A stretch of DNA of 64,000 nucleotides from Pseudomonas aylmerensis. GTDB taxonomy: Bacteria > Pseudomonadota > Gammaproteobacteria > Pseudomonadales > Pseudomonadaceae. The stretch is from NCBI RefSeq assembly GCF_001702265.1, contig NZ_MAUE01000013.1, positions 1 through 64,000 of the forward strand, written 5' to 3'. Below, one piece after another: positions 55,803 through 64,000 of the stretch (position 1 is the first letter of the stretch; every line of letters begins with the position of its first letter). A program made the translations under genes and the position numbers. The notes beneath the pieces were generated by a model. That model was not told where the DNA came from, did no database searches, and saw nothing but the letters and a program-made list of their open reading frames with translations.

Positions 55803-56498
55803 TCAGCGGTTGATCTGGATTTCCGTACGACGGTTCAAGGCACGACCTTCAGCGGTTTTGTTGTCGGCAACCGGATGGCTTTCGCCCGCCCCCGTCACAG
55901 ACACAAAGGCACTGCGCGGCACGCCGGCGCCGATCAGGTAATCGGTGACCGAGTGAGCACGTTTTTCCGAGAGTTTCTGGTTATAGGCATCCTTGCCGAC
56001 GCTGTCGGTATGCCCGCTGACCCGCAGTTGAGCACTCGGGGCTTCCTGTTTCAGGCGCGTGGCAATGGTGTCGAGCTTGGTTTTATCGGCGGCGGTCAGC
56101 CTGGCCGAGTCGAACTCGAAGTGCACATCGCGAATCACGATGGTTTCTTCCTTGACCACCACCACTTCCTCAACCACCGCAGCCGGCGGCACCGGTGGGC
56201 AGCCATTGGCATCGACCTGCACGCCTTTTGGCGTGTGCGGGCACTTGTCGCGGCTGTCCGGCACACCATCGCCGTCCTCGTCGCCATCACCGTGCACCCA
56301 GCAATAGGCGCCGGCCATACCGCCGACCAGCAAGGCGCCATAGCCTGCATAGGCCGAGCTTTCCGTGGCGCCGATCGCCGCGCCGGTCACACCGCCAACG
56401 GCAGCGCAGGTCGGCCAATCGGTTTTTTGCAAGCCTGCGCAACCTGTCAATAACCCGGTGAGCAGAACCAAGGGTAGAGCTGTCCGCATGATGCTCAT
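55803..56498 (-). CDS. OmpA-family lipoprotein with thrombospondin type 3 repeat
   Basis: This is a 231-residue lipoprotein. The lipobox LLTGC anchors it. A glycine-rich segment (GGVTGAAIGATESSAYAGYGALLVGG) is followed by a calcium-binding-like DGDEDGDGVPDSRDKCP (thrombospondin type 3 type, about residues 71-87) and an OmpA C-terminal domain (VHFEFDSARLTAADKTKLD, GHTDSVGKDAYNQKLSEKRA, GRALNRRTEI). It should link the outer membrane to peptidoglycan. AGGAGA precedes ATG 56498. Confidence 0.9.
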   Translation of the reverse strand: MSIMRTALPLVLLTGLLTGCAGLQKTDWPTCAAVGGVTGAAIGATESSAYAGYGALLVGGMAGAYCWVHGDGDEDGDGVPDSRDKCPHTPKGVQVDANGCPPVPPAAVVEEVVVVKEETIVIRDVHFEFDSARLTAADKTKLDTIATRLKQEAPSAQLRVSGHTDSVGKDAYNQKLSEKRAHSVTDYLIGAGVPRSAFVSVTGAGESHPVADNKTAEGRALNRRTEIQINR

Positions 56499-56689
56499 CT
56501 GACTTTCTCCTGAGGGGATCGGCGGGGGCCGATGGGTGGAGTAAAGACCGCTCTTTTCAACTGCGCCACTACGCCACGCCCCCGTATTTGTTAGGGATCG
56601 TCGTTCTCGCCGGACTTTTCGCAGCCGCCCGCTCTAGGCCCGCACGCTCAGCCGCGCTAGTCTCTAGCGTCTTGATGTGAGGATCTCTG

Positions 56690-57187
56690 ATGACCGCTGG
56701 CATTTCTTCCCGTACGCCCCAGCAAGCCTTGGCTGCCTTGCTGGATCTGCACCAGCCCAAACGCCTGCTGTTATTGGGCGCCAGTCAGTTTCCGGCGCTG
56801 GACGCGTTTCAAGCCGCGCACCCGGATACCCAGGTGTCCGTGGCAGCCCCCGGCGCCCTGCCGGCGGAACTTGCGGCGCAGCGTTTTGACCTGGCGCTGG
56901 TGGTCGACTGCCTGGAGCACCTGTCAAAACCGCAAGGCCTGACCCTGCTCGGTGGCATTCGCAACCTCAACGCCAGCCGCATTGCCGTGCTGGTGGACCT
57001 GGGCGCATGCGACTGGAAAGACACCGACTTCTTCTCCCTGGCCCTGCAGGCCGGCGAGCGTTTCCAGCGCGATGAACAGGTTCTGACGCTGTTTACCTAC
57101 GATCTGCTTGACTATAAACAGGTGCCGGACTGGCTCAACGCCCGCTTCTGGGCCAACCCGGAAAACTTCGGAAAGTATTGGTGGTAA
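56690..57187 (+). CDS. Conserved protein with SAM-methyltransferase-like fold (DUF6231-type)
   Basis: This is a 165-residue soluble protein. [24 protein letters not shown] near the start looks like the nucleotide-binding strand-loop of a Rossmann methyltransferase, and [13 protein letters not shown] (about residues 67-79) like motif II, but the GxGxG of methyltransferases is degenerate. I would class it with DUF6231-type Pseudomonas proteins; the function is unknown. It is followed 4 bp later by the YchJ gene and probably co-transcribed with it. Confidence 0.65.
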   Translation: MTAGISSRTPQQALAALLDLHQPKRLLLLGASQFPALDAFQAAHPDTQVSVAAPGALPAELAAQRFDLALVVDCLEHLSKPQGLTLLGGIRNLNASRIAVLVDLGACDWKDTDFFSLALQAGERFQRDEQVLTLFTYDLLDYKQVPDWLNARFWANPENFGKYWW

Positions 57188-57191
57188 CCCG

Positions 57192-57662
57192 ATGAGTACA
57201 TCCATTTGCCCCTGCGGCAGTGGCAACCTGCTGGATGCCTGCTGCGGCCATTATCACGCCGGGCACCCGGCCCCGTGCGCCAGCGCCCTGATGCGTTCAC
57301 GCTACAGCGCCTATGTGCTGGGCCTGGTGGACTACCTGGTGGCCACCACCCTGCCCGCGCAACAGGCCGGCCTCGACCGCGACGCCATCGCCGCCTGGAG
57401 CGCCCAGAGCACCTGGCTCGGCCTGGAAGTCGAAAACTCGGAGGTGTTCGGCGGCCAGCCAGAACATGCCTTTGTGACCTTTACCGCGCGTTGGCACGAC
57501 AGCACCGGCGAACATAGCCACCGCGAGCAGTCTTCTTTCGTACAGAATGAGGGGCGCTGGTACTTCATCGACCCGACAGTGGAAGTGAAGGCCGGACGCA
57601 ACGATGCCTGCCTGTGCGGCAGTGGGCAGAAATTCAAGAAGTGTTGTTCCAGCTACCTCTGA
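57192..57662 (+). CDS. YchJ-family SEC-C metal-binding protein
   Basis: This is a 156-residue protein with an N-terminal SEC-C motif ([15 protein letters not shown]), a middle NTF2-like domain ([20 protein letters not shown]) and a C-terminal SEC-C motif ([16 protein letters not shown]). Both Cys-rich motifs bind zinc in related proteins. This is the YchJ architecture. ATG 57192 lies 4 bp after the previous stop; a longer frame from 57108 lies inside it. The function of YchJ is not known. Confidence 0.92.
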   Translation: MSTSICPCGSGNLLDACCGHYHAGHPAPCASALMRSRYSAYVLGLVDYLVATTLPAQQAGLDRDAIAAWSAQSTWLGLEVENSEVFGGQPEHAFVTFTARWHDSTGEHSHREQSSFVQNEGRWYFIDPTVEVKAGRNDACLCGSGQKFKKCCSSYL

Positions 57663-57768
57663 CCTGCAAGCGCGAGCTTGCTCGCGAAAACCCCGGGGGC
57701 GCCTTTGTGTGTCAGGCTTAGCGCGTCATCGTTGACGACCTTCGCGAGCAAGCTCGCTCCTACACAGG
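57663..57768. repeat. REPIN after the YchJ gene
   Basis: The arms CGCGAGCTTGCTCGCGA and TCGCGAGCAAGCTCGCTCC are inverted and about 50 bp apart. The right arm ends just ahead of the next gene's ribosome site. Confidence 0.88.
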
Positions 57769-57780
57769 ATGGATAACGCC

Positions 57781-58263
57781 ATGCTTCGGATGTACAGCTT
57801 GATGCTGGCGTTGACCCTCGGCCTCACCGGCTGCGCGTCCTGGTTCGAAGACGATGCGCCGCCGCCCCACGTCTCGCTGGTGAAAGTCGAAGTGGTGCGG
57901 GCCAAGTTGCTCGAGCAGAAATTCAAACTGTACTTTCGCGTGGACAACCGCGACGACGCCGACCTGACGGTGCGCGGCCTGATCTACAAAGTCAGCCTCG
58001 GCGATTTTGTGCTGACCGAAGGTGAGTCCAACGAATGGCTGACCGTGCCGCCCCGGGGCCACGCGTTTTTCAAGGTGTCGGTGCGCACCAACCTCTGGCC
58101 GCAGATCCGCGATGTCGTGCAGATGCTGAAAAATCCCGACAAACCCGTGCCTTATCGTCTGGAGGGTGAGCTGAAAACCGGATTATTCATCGGTTATGAC
58201 GTGCAGGTGAACCACAATGGCGAGATAATCCCCGGCGATTTTATTCCGGAGCGACATCGATGA
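57781..58263 (+). CDS. LEA14/WHy-domain lipoprotein
   Basis: This is a 160-residue lipoprotein. Its signal ([14 protein letters not shown]) ends in the lipobox LTGC, and the mature part ([37 protein letters not shown]) is a WHy/LEA type 2 beta-sandwich. These proteins are linked to desiccation and membrane stress. I chose ATG 57781, with AGGATGG upstream, over the ATG at 57769 that has no room for a ribosome site. The stop overlaps the following SEC-C gene start by 4 bp (ATGA). Confidence 0.85.
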   Translation: MLRMYSLMLALTLGLTGCASWFEDDAPPPHVSLVKVEVVRAKLLEQKFKLYFRVDNRDDADLTVRGLIYKVSLGDFVLTEGESNEWLTVPPRGHAFFKVSVRTNLWPQIRDVVQMLKNPDKPVPYRLEGELKTGLFIGYDVQVNHNGEIIPGDFIPERHR

Positions 58264-58469
58264 CTCAGCAACCCCATGTCCATGGTCCTGACTGCAACCA
58301 CGATCATGATCATCACGATCACCACGATCACGACCACGGTCATGTCCACGGCCCGAACTGCGGCCACGCTCACCAGGAGCCGGTGCGCAACGCGTTGAAG
58401 GACGTCGGCCGCAACGATCCTTGCCCGTGCGGCAGCGAGAAGAAATTCAAGAAGTGCCACGGGGCTTGA
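58260..58469 (+). CDS. His-rich SEC-C metal-binding protein (69 residues)
   Basis: This is a 69-residue cytoplasmic protein. Residues 6-38 contain about 15 histidines in HDHDHH-type repeats ([16 protein letters not shown]) with two cysteines. The C-terminal 20 residues are a SEC-C motif ([17 protein letters not shown]). A strong divalent-metal (Zn, Ni) binder is likely. It overlaps the lipoprotein gene upstream by 4 bp. The combination of His-rich region and SEC-C resembles small zinc-storage or delivery proteins. Confidence 0.88.
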   Translation: MTQQPHVHGPDCNHDHDHHDHHDHDHGHVHGPNCGHAHQEPVRNALKDVGRNDPCPCGSEKKFKKCHGA

Positions 58470-58479
58470 TGCCCTGACC

Positions 58480-58550
58480 CTGCAGGAACCGGCTTGCCGG
58501 CGATGGCGTCCCCAACATCGCTGTCGCCGACAAGCCGGCTCCTTCAGGTT
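58480..58550. repeat. REPIN between convergent genes
   Basis: The arms CAGGAACCGGCTTGCCGGCGA and TCGCCGACAAGCCGGCTCCTTC are inverted. It separates the His-rich gene from the convergent sensor kinase gene. Confidence 0.9.
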
Positions 58551-58561
58551 GAGTTAGCACG

Positions 58562-59947
58562 TCAGGGTTTGTGTTGAAACTGCAACACCACCTCAAGCCC
58601 CCCGCCGTTCCGATTGCTCAAGCTCAACCGTCCCTCGTGCGCCCGGGCAATGGTGTGCGCAATGCTCAACCCCAGCCCATACCCGCCCGTCTCGGCATTG
58701 CGTGAACCCTCCACGCGGTAGAACGGCTCCATCACCTGCTCCAGTTGTTCCTGGGGAATCCCCGGCCCTCGGTCGCGGATGATGATCTTCAAACTGTCCG
58801 CCTGGTCCTCGACCCGCACCACCACGTCGCGACCATAACGCACCGCGTTTTCCAGCAGGTTCTGCACGCAACGCTTGAGGCTGCGCGCGTACCCCGGCAA
58901 CGGTTGCCTGGCACGACCTTCGATGCGCACGCTTTCGCCCACATCCTGCAAGTCCGCCTGCAAGCTTTGCAGCAGGGCATTGATGTCGATGTTCTGCCGC
59001 GTCTCGTTGATTTCACCGCTGCTGGCAAAATCCAGGGTGCTGGAGACCATGTGCTCCATTTCTTCCAGGTCGCTGCGAAAACGCTCCTGGGTGCGAGGGT
59101 CGTCGAGCATCTCGGTACGCAGGCGCAGGCGTGTGATCGGTGAACGCAAGTCGTGGGAAATCGCCGCAAGAAAACGCGTGCGCTCGGCGATGTTGGCAAT
59201 CAGCCGTTGCTGCATCGCGTTGAAGGCCTGCGCGGCGCGGCGCACTTCGGTGGGGCCATCCTCCGACAGCGGCGGCCGCTGGATATCACGGCCCAGGGCT
59301 TCGGCGGCCTTGGCCAGCGCATTGAGCGGACGGATGGCCAGGCGCACCGCCACCAGGGCAATCACCACCAGCACCAACACGCGCAACAAATAGATGCGCA
59401 TCACGTAGTCGAACAGCAGGTCCAGCGGCGAGGTACTGGTCCAGCCCTGCTCTTCACTGGCATCCACCTGCAACCAGCGCCCATCGGGAAGACGCAGGTC
59501 GATCAAGAATTGCCCCACCACCGGTTGGGAGCTGAGCAGTGTCGAGAGCCCGGCGCTTTGCCCTTCGCCATCGACCAGGGAAAGGCGCAACAGCACCAGG
59601 GTCTGGGCGTAGCCGGTCTTCTGCGACAACACCTTTTTGATCAAGCGCTCGGTGGGCCGGTCGGCATCGTTGAGGGTACTGGGGGTGCTGCTGGCCTGCT
59701 CGCTCAGGGTCAGGCGGAAGTTCGGCGTATCGAGCATTTTGATCAGCAGGTCCGCCTGCTGCGGATCGCTGTGCACCAGCCGCACCACATCCGCCAGTCG
59801 AGTGGCGATCAGCCGCGCAGGGATTTCCAGCACCTGGCCATGCCGCCGGTCGTACCAGATGCTGCTGGTCAGGGCCTGGGCCGCGAGCATGCCGCTGACC
59901 AGGATCAGCACCAGCCGCCCGAACAGCGAGCGCGGCAGCAGTCTCAC
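58562..59947 (-). CDS. Two-component sensor histidine kinase
   Basis: This is a 461-residue inner-membrane kinase. There are two membrane segments (residues 10-30 and 185-205) bounding a periplasmic sensor of about 150 residues. A HAMP domain is followed by the H-box FLAAISHDLRSPITRLR (H265), the N-box NLLENAVRYG, and the G-boxes DRGPGIP and GYGLGLSIA. The ATG overlaps the response regulator stop by 4 bp (ATGA). By location, it may sense iron-siderophore state for the divergent TonB receptor, as PfeS/PirS do; this is an inference. Confidence 0.93.
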   Translation of the reverse strand: MRLLPRSLFGRLVLILVSGMLAAQALTSSIWYDRRHGQVLEIPARLIATRLADVVRLVHSDPQQADLLIKMLDTPNFRLTLSEQASSTPSTLNDADRPTERLIKKVLSQKTGYAQTLVLLRLSLVDGEGQSAGLSTLLSSQPVVGQFLIDLRLPDGRWLQVDASEEQGWTSTSPLDLLFDYVMRIYLLRVLVLVVIALVAVRLAIRPLNALAKAAEALGRDIQRPPLSEDGPTEVRRAAQAFNAMQQRLIANIAERTRFLAAISHDLRSPITRLRLRTEMLDDPRTQERFRSDLEEMEHMVSSTLDFASSGEINETRQNIDINALLQSLQADLQDVGESVRIEGRARQPLPGYARSLKRCVQNLLENAVRYGRDVVVRVEDQADSLKIIIRDRGPGIPQEQLEQVMEPFYRVEGSRNAETGGYGLGLSIAHTIARAHEGRLSLSNRNGGGLEVVLQFQHKP

Positions 59948-60654
59948 GATTCCAACACCACGTCATCGGCGGTGAGCATGTAACCCTCGTTGCGCACGGT
60001 CTTGATCAGCCCCGCCGGCAGTTGCGAGCGCAGGCGGCTGATGCACACGTCGATGGAGCGGTCGAACGGCGTGCTGTCCTTGTCGAACACGTGGTTGAGC
60101 AAAAAGTCGCGGCTCAACGGACGGTTGGGGTGCTGCAACAGCAGGCGCAACACGCGGTAATCCGAGTTGCCCAGGCTCACCACCACGCCTTGCGGCGACA
60201 GCAACTGCCGCGCCCGCGTGTCGAGCTGCCAGCCGGCGAAGCGAATGCTCGGCGCCTCGTCCAGGCGCGCGCGATCCGGAAAACTCTGCACGCGTCGCAG
60301 CACGACCTTGATCCGTACCAGCAACTCACGCGGGTCGAACGGCTTGGGCAGGTAGTCATCGGCGCCGATCTCCAGGCCGACGATGCGGTCGATCAACGAG
60401 CCCTTGGCCGTGAGCATGACCACCGGCGTGTTGGAACTGACCCGCAGTTCGCGACACAGGCTCAGGCCGTCTTCACCCGGCAGCATCAGGTCGAGCACGA
60501 TCAGGTCAATCACGTTCAGCGCCAGGCGGCGGCGCATTTCCTTGCCGTCGGCGGCGGTGGATACCTGGAAACCGGCGTCGCTCAGGTAGTCGCAGAGCAG
60601 TTGGCGGATTTGCGGGTCGTCATCAACGATCAGCAGGTGGTCTTGCTTGGCCAT
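59944..60654 (-). CDS. OmpR-family response regulator
   Basis: This is a 236-residue OmpR/PhoB-type regulator. The receiver domain has the acidic pocket DDD (residues 11-13), the phosphoacceptor D55 (LIVLDLMLPG) and K of MLTAKGS. The winged-helix domain (about residues 135-235) ends in LRSQLPAGLIKTVRNEGYMLTADD. It is co-transcribed with the kinase gene (4-bp overlap). It is divergent from the TonB receptor gene across 197 bp that include a Fur-like box. Confidence 0.94.
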   Translation of the reverse strand: MAKQDHLLIVDDDPQIRQLLCDYLSDAGFQVSTAADGKEMRRRLALNVIDLIVLDLMLPGEDGLSLCRELRVSSNTPVVMLTAKGSLIDRIVGLEIGADDYLPKPFDPRELLVRIKVVLRRVQSFPDRARLDEAPSIRFAGWQLDTRARQLLSPQGVVVSLGNSDYRVLRLLLQHPNRPLSRDFLLNHVFDKDSTPFDRSIDVCISRLRSQLPAGLIKTVRNEGYMLTADDVVLES

Positions 60655-60813
60655 GGGCAGTCGATCCGAAAACTCAAAACGCAGGAGATAGCCGAAAGTT
60701 CAGCCAGCAGTGCAGGCAAATGTAATGGAATGTTGTAGGAAACCATAATCACGCATCAGCGATACAAAGCCCCGGTATGGCAGGCGGAATCGCTCTTTAG
60801 ACTACCGAACCTA

Positions 60814-60834
60814 AATGAGAGTAATTGTAATTTA
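60814..60834 (+). promoter_or_regulatory. Candidate Fur box upstream of the TonB receptor
   Basis: GAGAGTAATTGTAATT (60817-60832) matches the pseudomonad Fur core GAGAATAATTCTCATT at 13 of 16 positions. It lies about 20 bp before the receptor start codon, overlapping the likely promoter. Confidence 0.6.
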
Positions 60835-60851
60835 GACTCGGATCACTGCCT

Positions 60852-63233
60852 ATGTCATTGCCCACCCCTCACCGTCACACGTTGCACAGTACCCTGGCGC
60901 CGATGTTCGGTTTCCTCGCGGCTGGTGGCGTCGCCCCGACCGCCTTGGCCGATACGACAGCCGCCACGACCAATGGCTCGGTGCTGAGCCTGCCGGAAAT
61001 CAAGGTCGACGGTGAAGCCACCTCCACCTTCAAAGTGGACCGGGTGACCTCGGCGAAAATCAGCCAGCCGCTGCTGGACGCGCCGCAAAGCGTGACCATC
61101 GTGCCCCAGCAGGTGCTCAAGGAGCAAAACGCGCAGACCCTGCAGGAAGTGTTGCGCAACGTGCCGGGCATTACCTTCATGTCTGGCGAGGGCAACCTGG
61201 GCTGGGGCGATCTGTTCTCGATCCGGGGCTTTTCTTCGGAGCAGAGCCTGACCGTCGACGGCGTGCGCGATGCCGGCATGTCGACCCGTACCGACACCTT
61301 CAACCTGCAACAGGCCGAAGTGTTCAAGGGCACCGGCTCCATCGAGTCCGGGGTGTCTGCGGTGGGCGGCAGTGTCAACCTGGTCAGCAAGGAAGCGCAC
61401 CTGGGCGATGCCAACAAGGTCTCGGCCGGGATCGGCACCGACAGCTATCGCCGGCTCACGGCCGACCTGAACAAGCAACTGAACGACACCACCGCCGTAC
61501 GCATCAACCTGATGAAACACTACAACCAGGTGGCCGAGCGCGACGACGTGGACTACGACCGCTGGGGCATCGCCACCTCGTTCGGCTTCGGCCTGGGCAC
61601 CGACACGCGGCTGTTCATCGACACCTTCTACCAGAAAGACACCAACACCCCGGACGGCGGCGTGCCGATCCAGCGGGGCACCGACGGCGACCGCATGCCC
61701 GGGGTGAAACGCTCGAACTGGTACGGCGACTCCAGCCTCTACACCCAGCAAAACAAAACCACCTCGCTGACTGCCCGCCTGGAGCACGACTTCGACTGGA
61801 ATGAAGCCAACCTGCGCAACCAGACTCGCTGGGAACGCAGCGACAACTTCGCCGTGCTCTCCCCGGCGCGCTTTTTTGCCGCCGACGCGAATGGCAACAA
61901 AACCTGCACCGGCGCCCGTTGTGCGACTTTGGGCTACACCGGTGTAGGCCCGATCAGCCAAGTGCCCGGTAGCACGGTGAATGCCTACACCGACTACGTG
62001 AACAACAGCAACACCGCCTACGGCATCCTGCGCGGCAGCGACTTTGGCTTGTCGAAGCACTACACCATCCTGGATAACCAGACCGACTTCAGCTTCAAGT
62101 TCAATACAGGAAGCCTGCAACACGCGGTGGTCTCGGGCCTCGAGTTCTACCACGAGACCTACGGCGGGCTGAAGCGCAACGCCGAAGTGCCGGCAGGCAA
62201 CCTGTTCTTCGACATGAGCGAGCCCAGCCACAGCTTCGCCAGCACCTACGTGACCAAGGGTGAAGGCGACCCGCGCTCGGTGATCGACAACGCCGGTATT
62301 TACCTGGGTGACACCGTCACCCTCAACGAGCAGTGGCAGGTGCTGGGCTCGCTGCGCTACGACAACTGGCGGGCGCAAACCAGCCAACGCGGCCAATCGA
62401 CCATCAGCAGCACCGACGGTGCGGTGAGCGGACGGGTCGGCGCGGTGTACAAGCCGTTGCCCAACGGCAGCGTCTATGTGTCCTACAGCGAAGCAGCGCA
62501 ACCCTCGGCGTTGGGCGCATCCACCAACAACCAGATCTACGGCGCGGCCAGCACCAGCAACTACAGCCCGGCCAAGTCCAAGACCTACGAGTTGGGCACC
62601 AAGTGGGACATTGCCCACGACATGCTGAACGTCACCGCCGCGATTTTCCGCACCGAACTCGACAACGCCTGGGAATACCAGGACGGCGAATCCGCCCCGG
62701 TACGCGCCCTGCCCGCCAAGCGCGTGGACGGCGTGGAACTCGGCCTGCAAGGCAATATCACCTCGCGCTGGACCGCCTACACCGGTTTCTCGGCGCTCAA
62801 GAGTACCCAGACCAAAGGCATCAACAAGGGCGCCGAAGCCAAGAACGTCCCTGACCTGACCGCCAACCTGTGGACCACCTATGCCGTCACCGACGCCCTG
62901 AGCCTGAGCTACGGCGAGCAATACGTCGGCCGGCGCCGCTACACCGACAACAAATACGTCGGCGGCTTGAACAACAACAGCAGCTACGCCAATGGCCCCT
63001 CCGGCGTGAATGCGATCTACACCCGCGACCATGAAAAAGCCCCCGGCTACTGGCTCAGCAGCCTGGCCGCGCAATACAAGGTGAACAGGGACACCACGGT
63101 CAACCTCAACCTCAACAACGTCTTCAACACGTTCTATTACAGCCAGGTCGGCGCCTCCCTCGATGGCTTCCAGCTCTATGGCATCCCAGGTGCCGGGCGC
63201 ACCCTCACCGCCAGCGTCGATTATGAATTCTGA
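60852..63233 (+). CDS. TonB-dependent siderophore receptor
   Basis: This is an outer-membrane ferric-siderophore receptor, 793 residues. The signal peptide ends ALA|DTT (about residue 34), a TonB-box-like LPEIKVDG follows, then a plug domain (DAPQSVTIVPQQVLKEQNAQTLQEVL..., GGSVNLVSK) and a 22-strand barrel closing with the C-terminal VDYEF (aromatic last residue). The plug style matches the Fiu/PiuA-type catecholate receptors. An adjacent periplasmic binding protein gene and a divergent two-component system support a siderophore-uptake unit. Confidence 0.92.
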   Translation: MSLPTPHRHTLHSTLAPMFGFLAAGGVAPTALADTTAATTNGSVLSLPEIKVDGEATSTFKVDRVTSAKISQPLLDAPQSVTIVPQQVLKEQNAQTLQEVLRNVPGITFMSGEGNLGWGDLFSIRGFSSEQSLTVDGVRDAGMSTRTDTFNLQQAEVFKGTGSIESGVSAVGGSVNLVSKEAHLGDANKVSAGIGTDSYRRLTADLNKQLNDTTAVRINLMKHYNQVAERDDVDYDRWGIATSFGFGLGTDTRLFIDTFYQKDTNTPDGGVPIQRGTDGDRMPGVKRSNWYGDSSLYTQQNKTTSLTARLEHDFDWNEANLRNQTRWERSDNFAVLSPARFFAADANGNKTCTGARCATLGYTGVGPISQVPGSTVNAYTDYVNNSNTAYGILRGSDFGLSKHYTILDNQTDFSFKFNTGSLQHAVVSGLEFYHETYGGLKRNAEVPAGNLFFDMSEPSHSFASTYVTKGEGDPRSVIDNAGIYLGDTVTLNEQWQVLGSLRYDNWRAQTSQRGQSTISSTDGAVSGRVGAVYKPLPNGSVYVSYSEAAQPSALGASTNNQIYGAASTSNYSPAKSKTYELGTKWDIAHDMLNVTAAIFRTELDNAWEYQDGESAPVRALPAKRVDGVELGLQGNITSRWTAYTGFSALKSTQTKGINKGAEAKNVPDLTANLWTTYAVTDALSLSYGEQYVGRRRYTDNKYVGGLNNNSSYANGPSGVNAIYTRDHEKAPGYWLSSLAAQYKVNRDTTVNLNLNNVFNTFYYSQVGASLDGFQLYGIPGAGRTLTASVDYEF

Positions 63234-63258
63234 TCCTCTCTCACCAGGAGCCTCTGCC

Positions 63259-64000
63259 ATGCGCAAACCCCTTCACTTGCTCAAGCTCGGCGTGCTGTTC
63301 GGCGCCTTGGTCCTCGGCCATGCCGAAACCGCCGCCGCCCACGAAGTCACCGACGTGCTCGGCCGCAAGGTCGAGGTAAAAGACGACGTCAAACGCGTGG
63401 TACTGGGTGAAGGTCGCCTGATTTCGGCATTTGCCCTGCTCGACAAGGACGCGCCGTTCCAGCGCATCGTCGGCTGGCAGAACGATCTGAAGCTGCTGGA
63501 CCAACACACCTATAACGCCTACGTGGCGAAATTTCCGACGGTCAAGGACATCCCTTTGATCGGGCAGGCGTCGGAACAAAGCGTCAGCGCTGAAGAAATT
63601 CTCTCACTGAAACCGGACCTGGCGGTGTTCAGCATCTCCGGGCACGGCCCGACCGAACACAGCCCGGTCGCCGATGTATTGGCCAAGGCCGGAATCCCGG
63701 TGCTGTTCGTCGACTTTCGCATCAACCCGGTACAAGGCACCCATAGCAGCATGAGCGCGCTGGGCCAGGCGTTGGGGCGTGAAGCCCAGGCCAAGGCATT
63801 CCTCGCGTTCTATGACCAGCACATCAAGGTGATCAGCGACGCCGTCGCCACCTTGCCGGCCGGCCCGCGCCCGAGCGTGTTCCTCGAACTGCTGGCCGGT
63901 GCCTGGCAGGCACCGGGGCACACCACCGGCAAAAGCGGCATGGGTGAAGTGATCAAGCTGGTCGGCGGACGCAACATCGCTGCCGATGTCGTGCCCGGCG
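63259..64000 (+). CDS. Periplasmic iron-siderophore ABC binding protein (partial, 3' end cut)
   Basis: This frame opens 25 bp after the receptor stop with AGGAG before the ATG and stays open to the window end, so the gene is truncated by the window, giving at least 247 residues. It has a signal peptide (LLKLGVLFGALVLGHAETAAA) and the PeripBP_2 (FepB/BtuF-type) pattern (VTDVLGRKVEVKDDVKRVV, LSLKPDLAVFS, LKAGIPVLFVDFR-like region, GEVIKLVGGRNIA). It is the class III substrate-binding component for ferric siderophores or heme. It is likely in one operon with the receptor; the permease and ATPase would lie beyond 64000. Confidence 0.88.
   Translation, partial: MRKPLHLLKLGVLFGALVLGHAETAAAHEVTDVLGRKVEVKDDVKRVVLGEGRLISAFALLDKDAPFQRIVGWQNDLKLLDQHTYNAYVAKFPTVKDIPLIGQASEQSVSAEEILSLKPDLAVFSISGHGPTEHSPVADVLAKAGIPVLFVDFRINPVQGTHSSMSALGQALGREAQAKAFLAFYDQHIKVISDAVATLPAGPRPSVFLELLAGAWQAPGHTTGKSGMGEVIKLVGGRNIAADVVPG

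Noticed and set aside
56499..56689. Possible tRNA gene fragment before the gene at 56690
   Set aside because: Short stretches resemble tRNA bases, but no cloverleaf or T-loop sequence could be assembled.
60855..63266. Minus-strand frame of 803 codons opposite the TonB receptor
   Set aside because: The plus-strand frame has signal peptide, plug and barrel features. The antisense product is Val/Gly/His-rich and featureless; a long open antisense frame is common in 60%+ GC DNA.

Overview
The window is a chromosomal segment of a GC-rich Pseudomonas, most like the P. fluorescens group. Evidence for this is the codon use, the contiguous pca gene order, the BraC-BraDEFG transporter, an NbdA-like c-di-GMP enzyme next to rapA, and at least ten REP/REPIN-type palindromic repeats of the GTGGGAGCGGGCTTGC type between genes. 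There is no prophage, CRISPR array, rRNA or tRNA that I can see. The only mobile element is an IS3-family insertion sequence whose left end coincides with base 1.

Layout. (1) 1-1244: IS3-family element. (2) 1392-12415, all on the minus strand: an unusually complete protocatechuate/beta-ketoadipate cluster, reading pcaR, pcaK, pcaI, pcaJ, pcaF, pcaH, pcaG, pcaT, pcaB, pcaD, pcaC. It takes up 4-hydroxybenzoate-type acids, cleaves protocatechuate in ortho fashion and delivers acetyl-CoA and succinyl-CoA. IclR-type PcaR operators lie upstream of pcaI and of pcaR, and Hfq/Crc-type A-rich motifs lie at the starts of the two transporter genes. (3) 12970-18781: a small conserved protein, the Pit phosphate transporter, two small proteins, and a LysR - RidA-like - class V aminotransferase cassette. 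(4) 19001-30450: rapA, an MFS transporter, a YkgJ-type Cys-cluster protein, an NbdA-like MHYT-GGDEF-EAL protein, a large tubulin/FtsZ-like GTPase preceded by a sigma-28-like promoter, a GT-A-like glycosyltransferase and a DUF2288 protein. (5) 30792-35788: the braCDEFG branched-chain amino acid importer, with a terminator/attenuator after braC.

(6) 36047-38509: a four-gene bufferin-type operon (DUF2282 precursor peptide, DUF692 MNIO enzyme, DUF2063 partner, DoxX protein), which probably makes a post-translationally modified copper-binding peptide. (7) 38506-46156: LysR/SDR pair, lipoproteins, a COG2509 flavoprotein, a PLP enzyme, nhaA and a SlyB-like lipoprotein. (8) 46422-54164, minus strand: pdxH, an OmpA-type lipoprotein with a histone-H1-like tail, a serine hydrolase, an agarase-like secreted glycosidase, dinG. 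(9) 54264-58469: a CopD-like membrane protein, a collagen-like Gly-rich secreted protein, a second OmpA lipoprotein, and a run of small genes with two SEC-C proteins. (10) 58562-64000: a two-component system divergent from a TonB-dependent siderophore receptor and a periplasmic iron-siderophore binding protein that runs off the window end.

The items most worth following up are the chromosomal tubulin-like GTPase with its putative flagellar-sigma promoter, and the bufferin operon. Function assignments come from reading motifs and remembering families; no database search was run.
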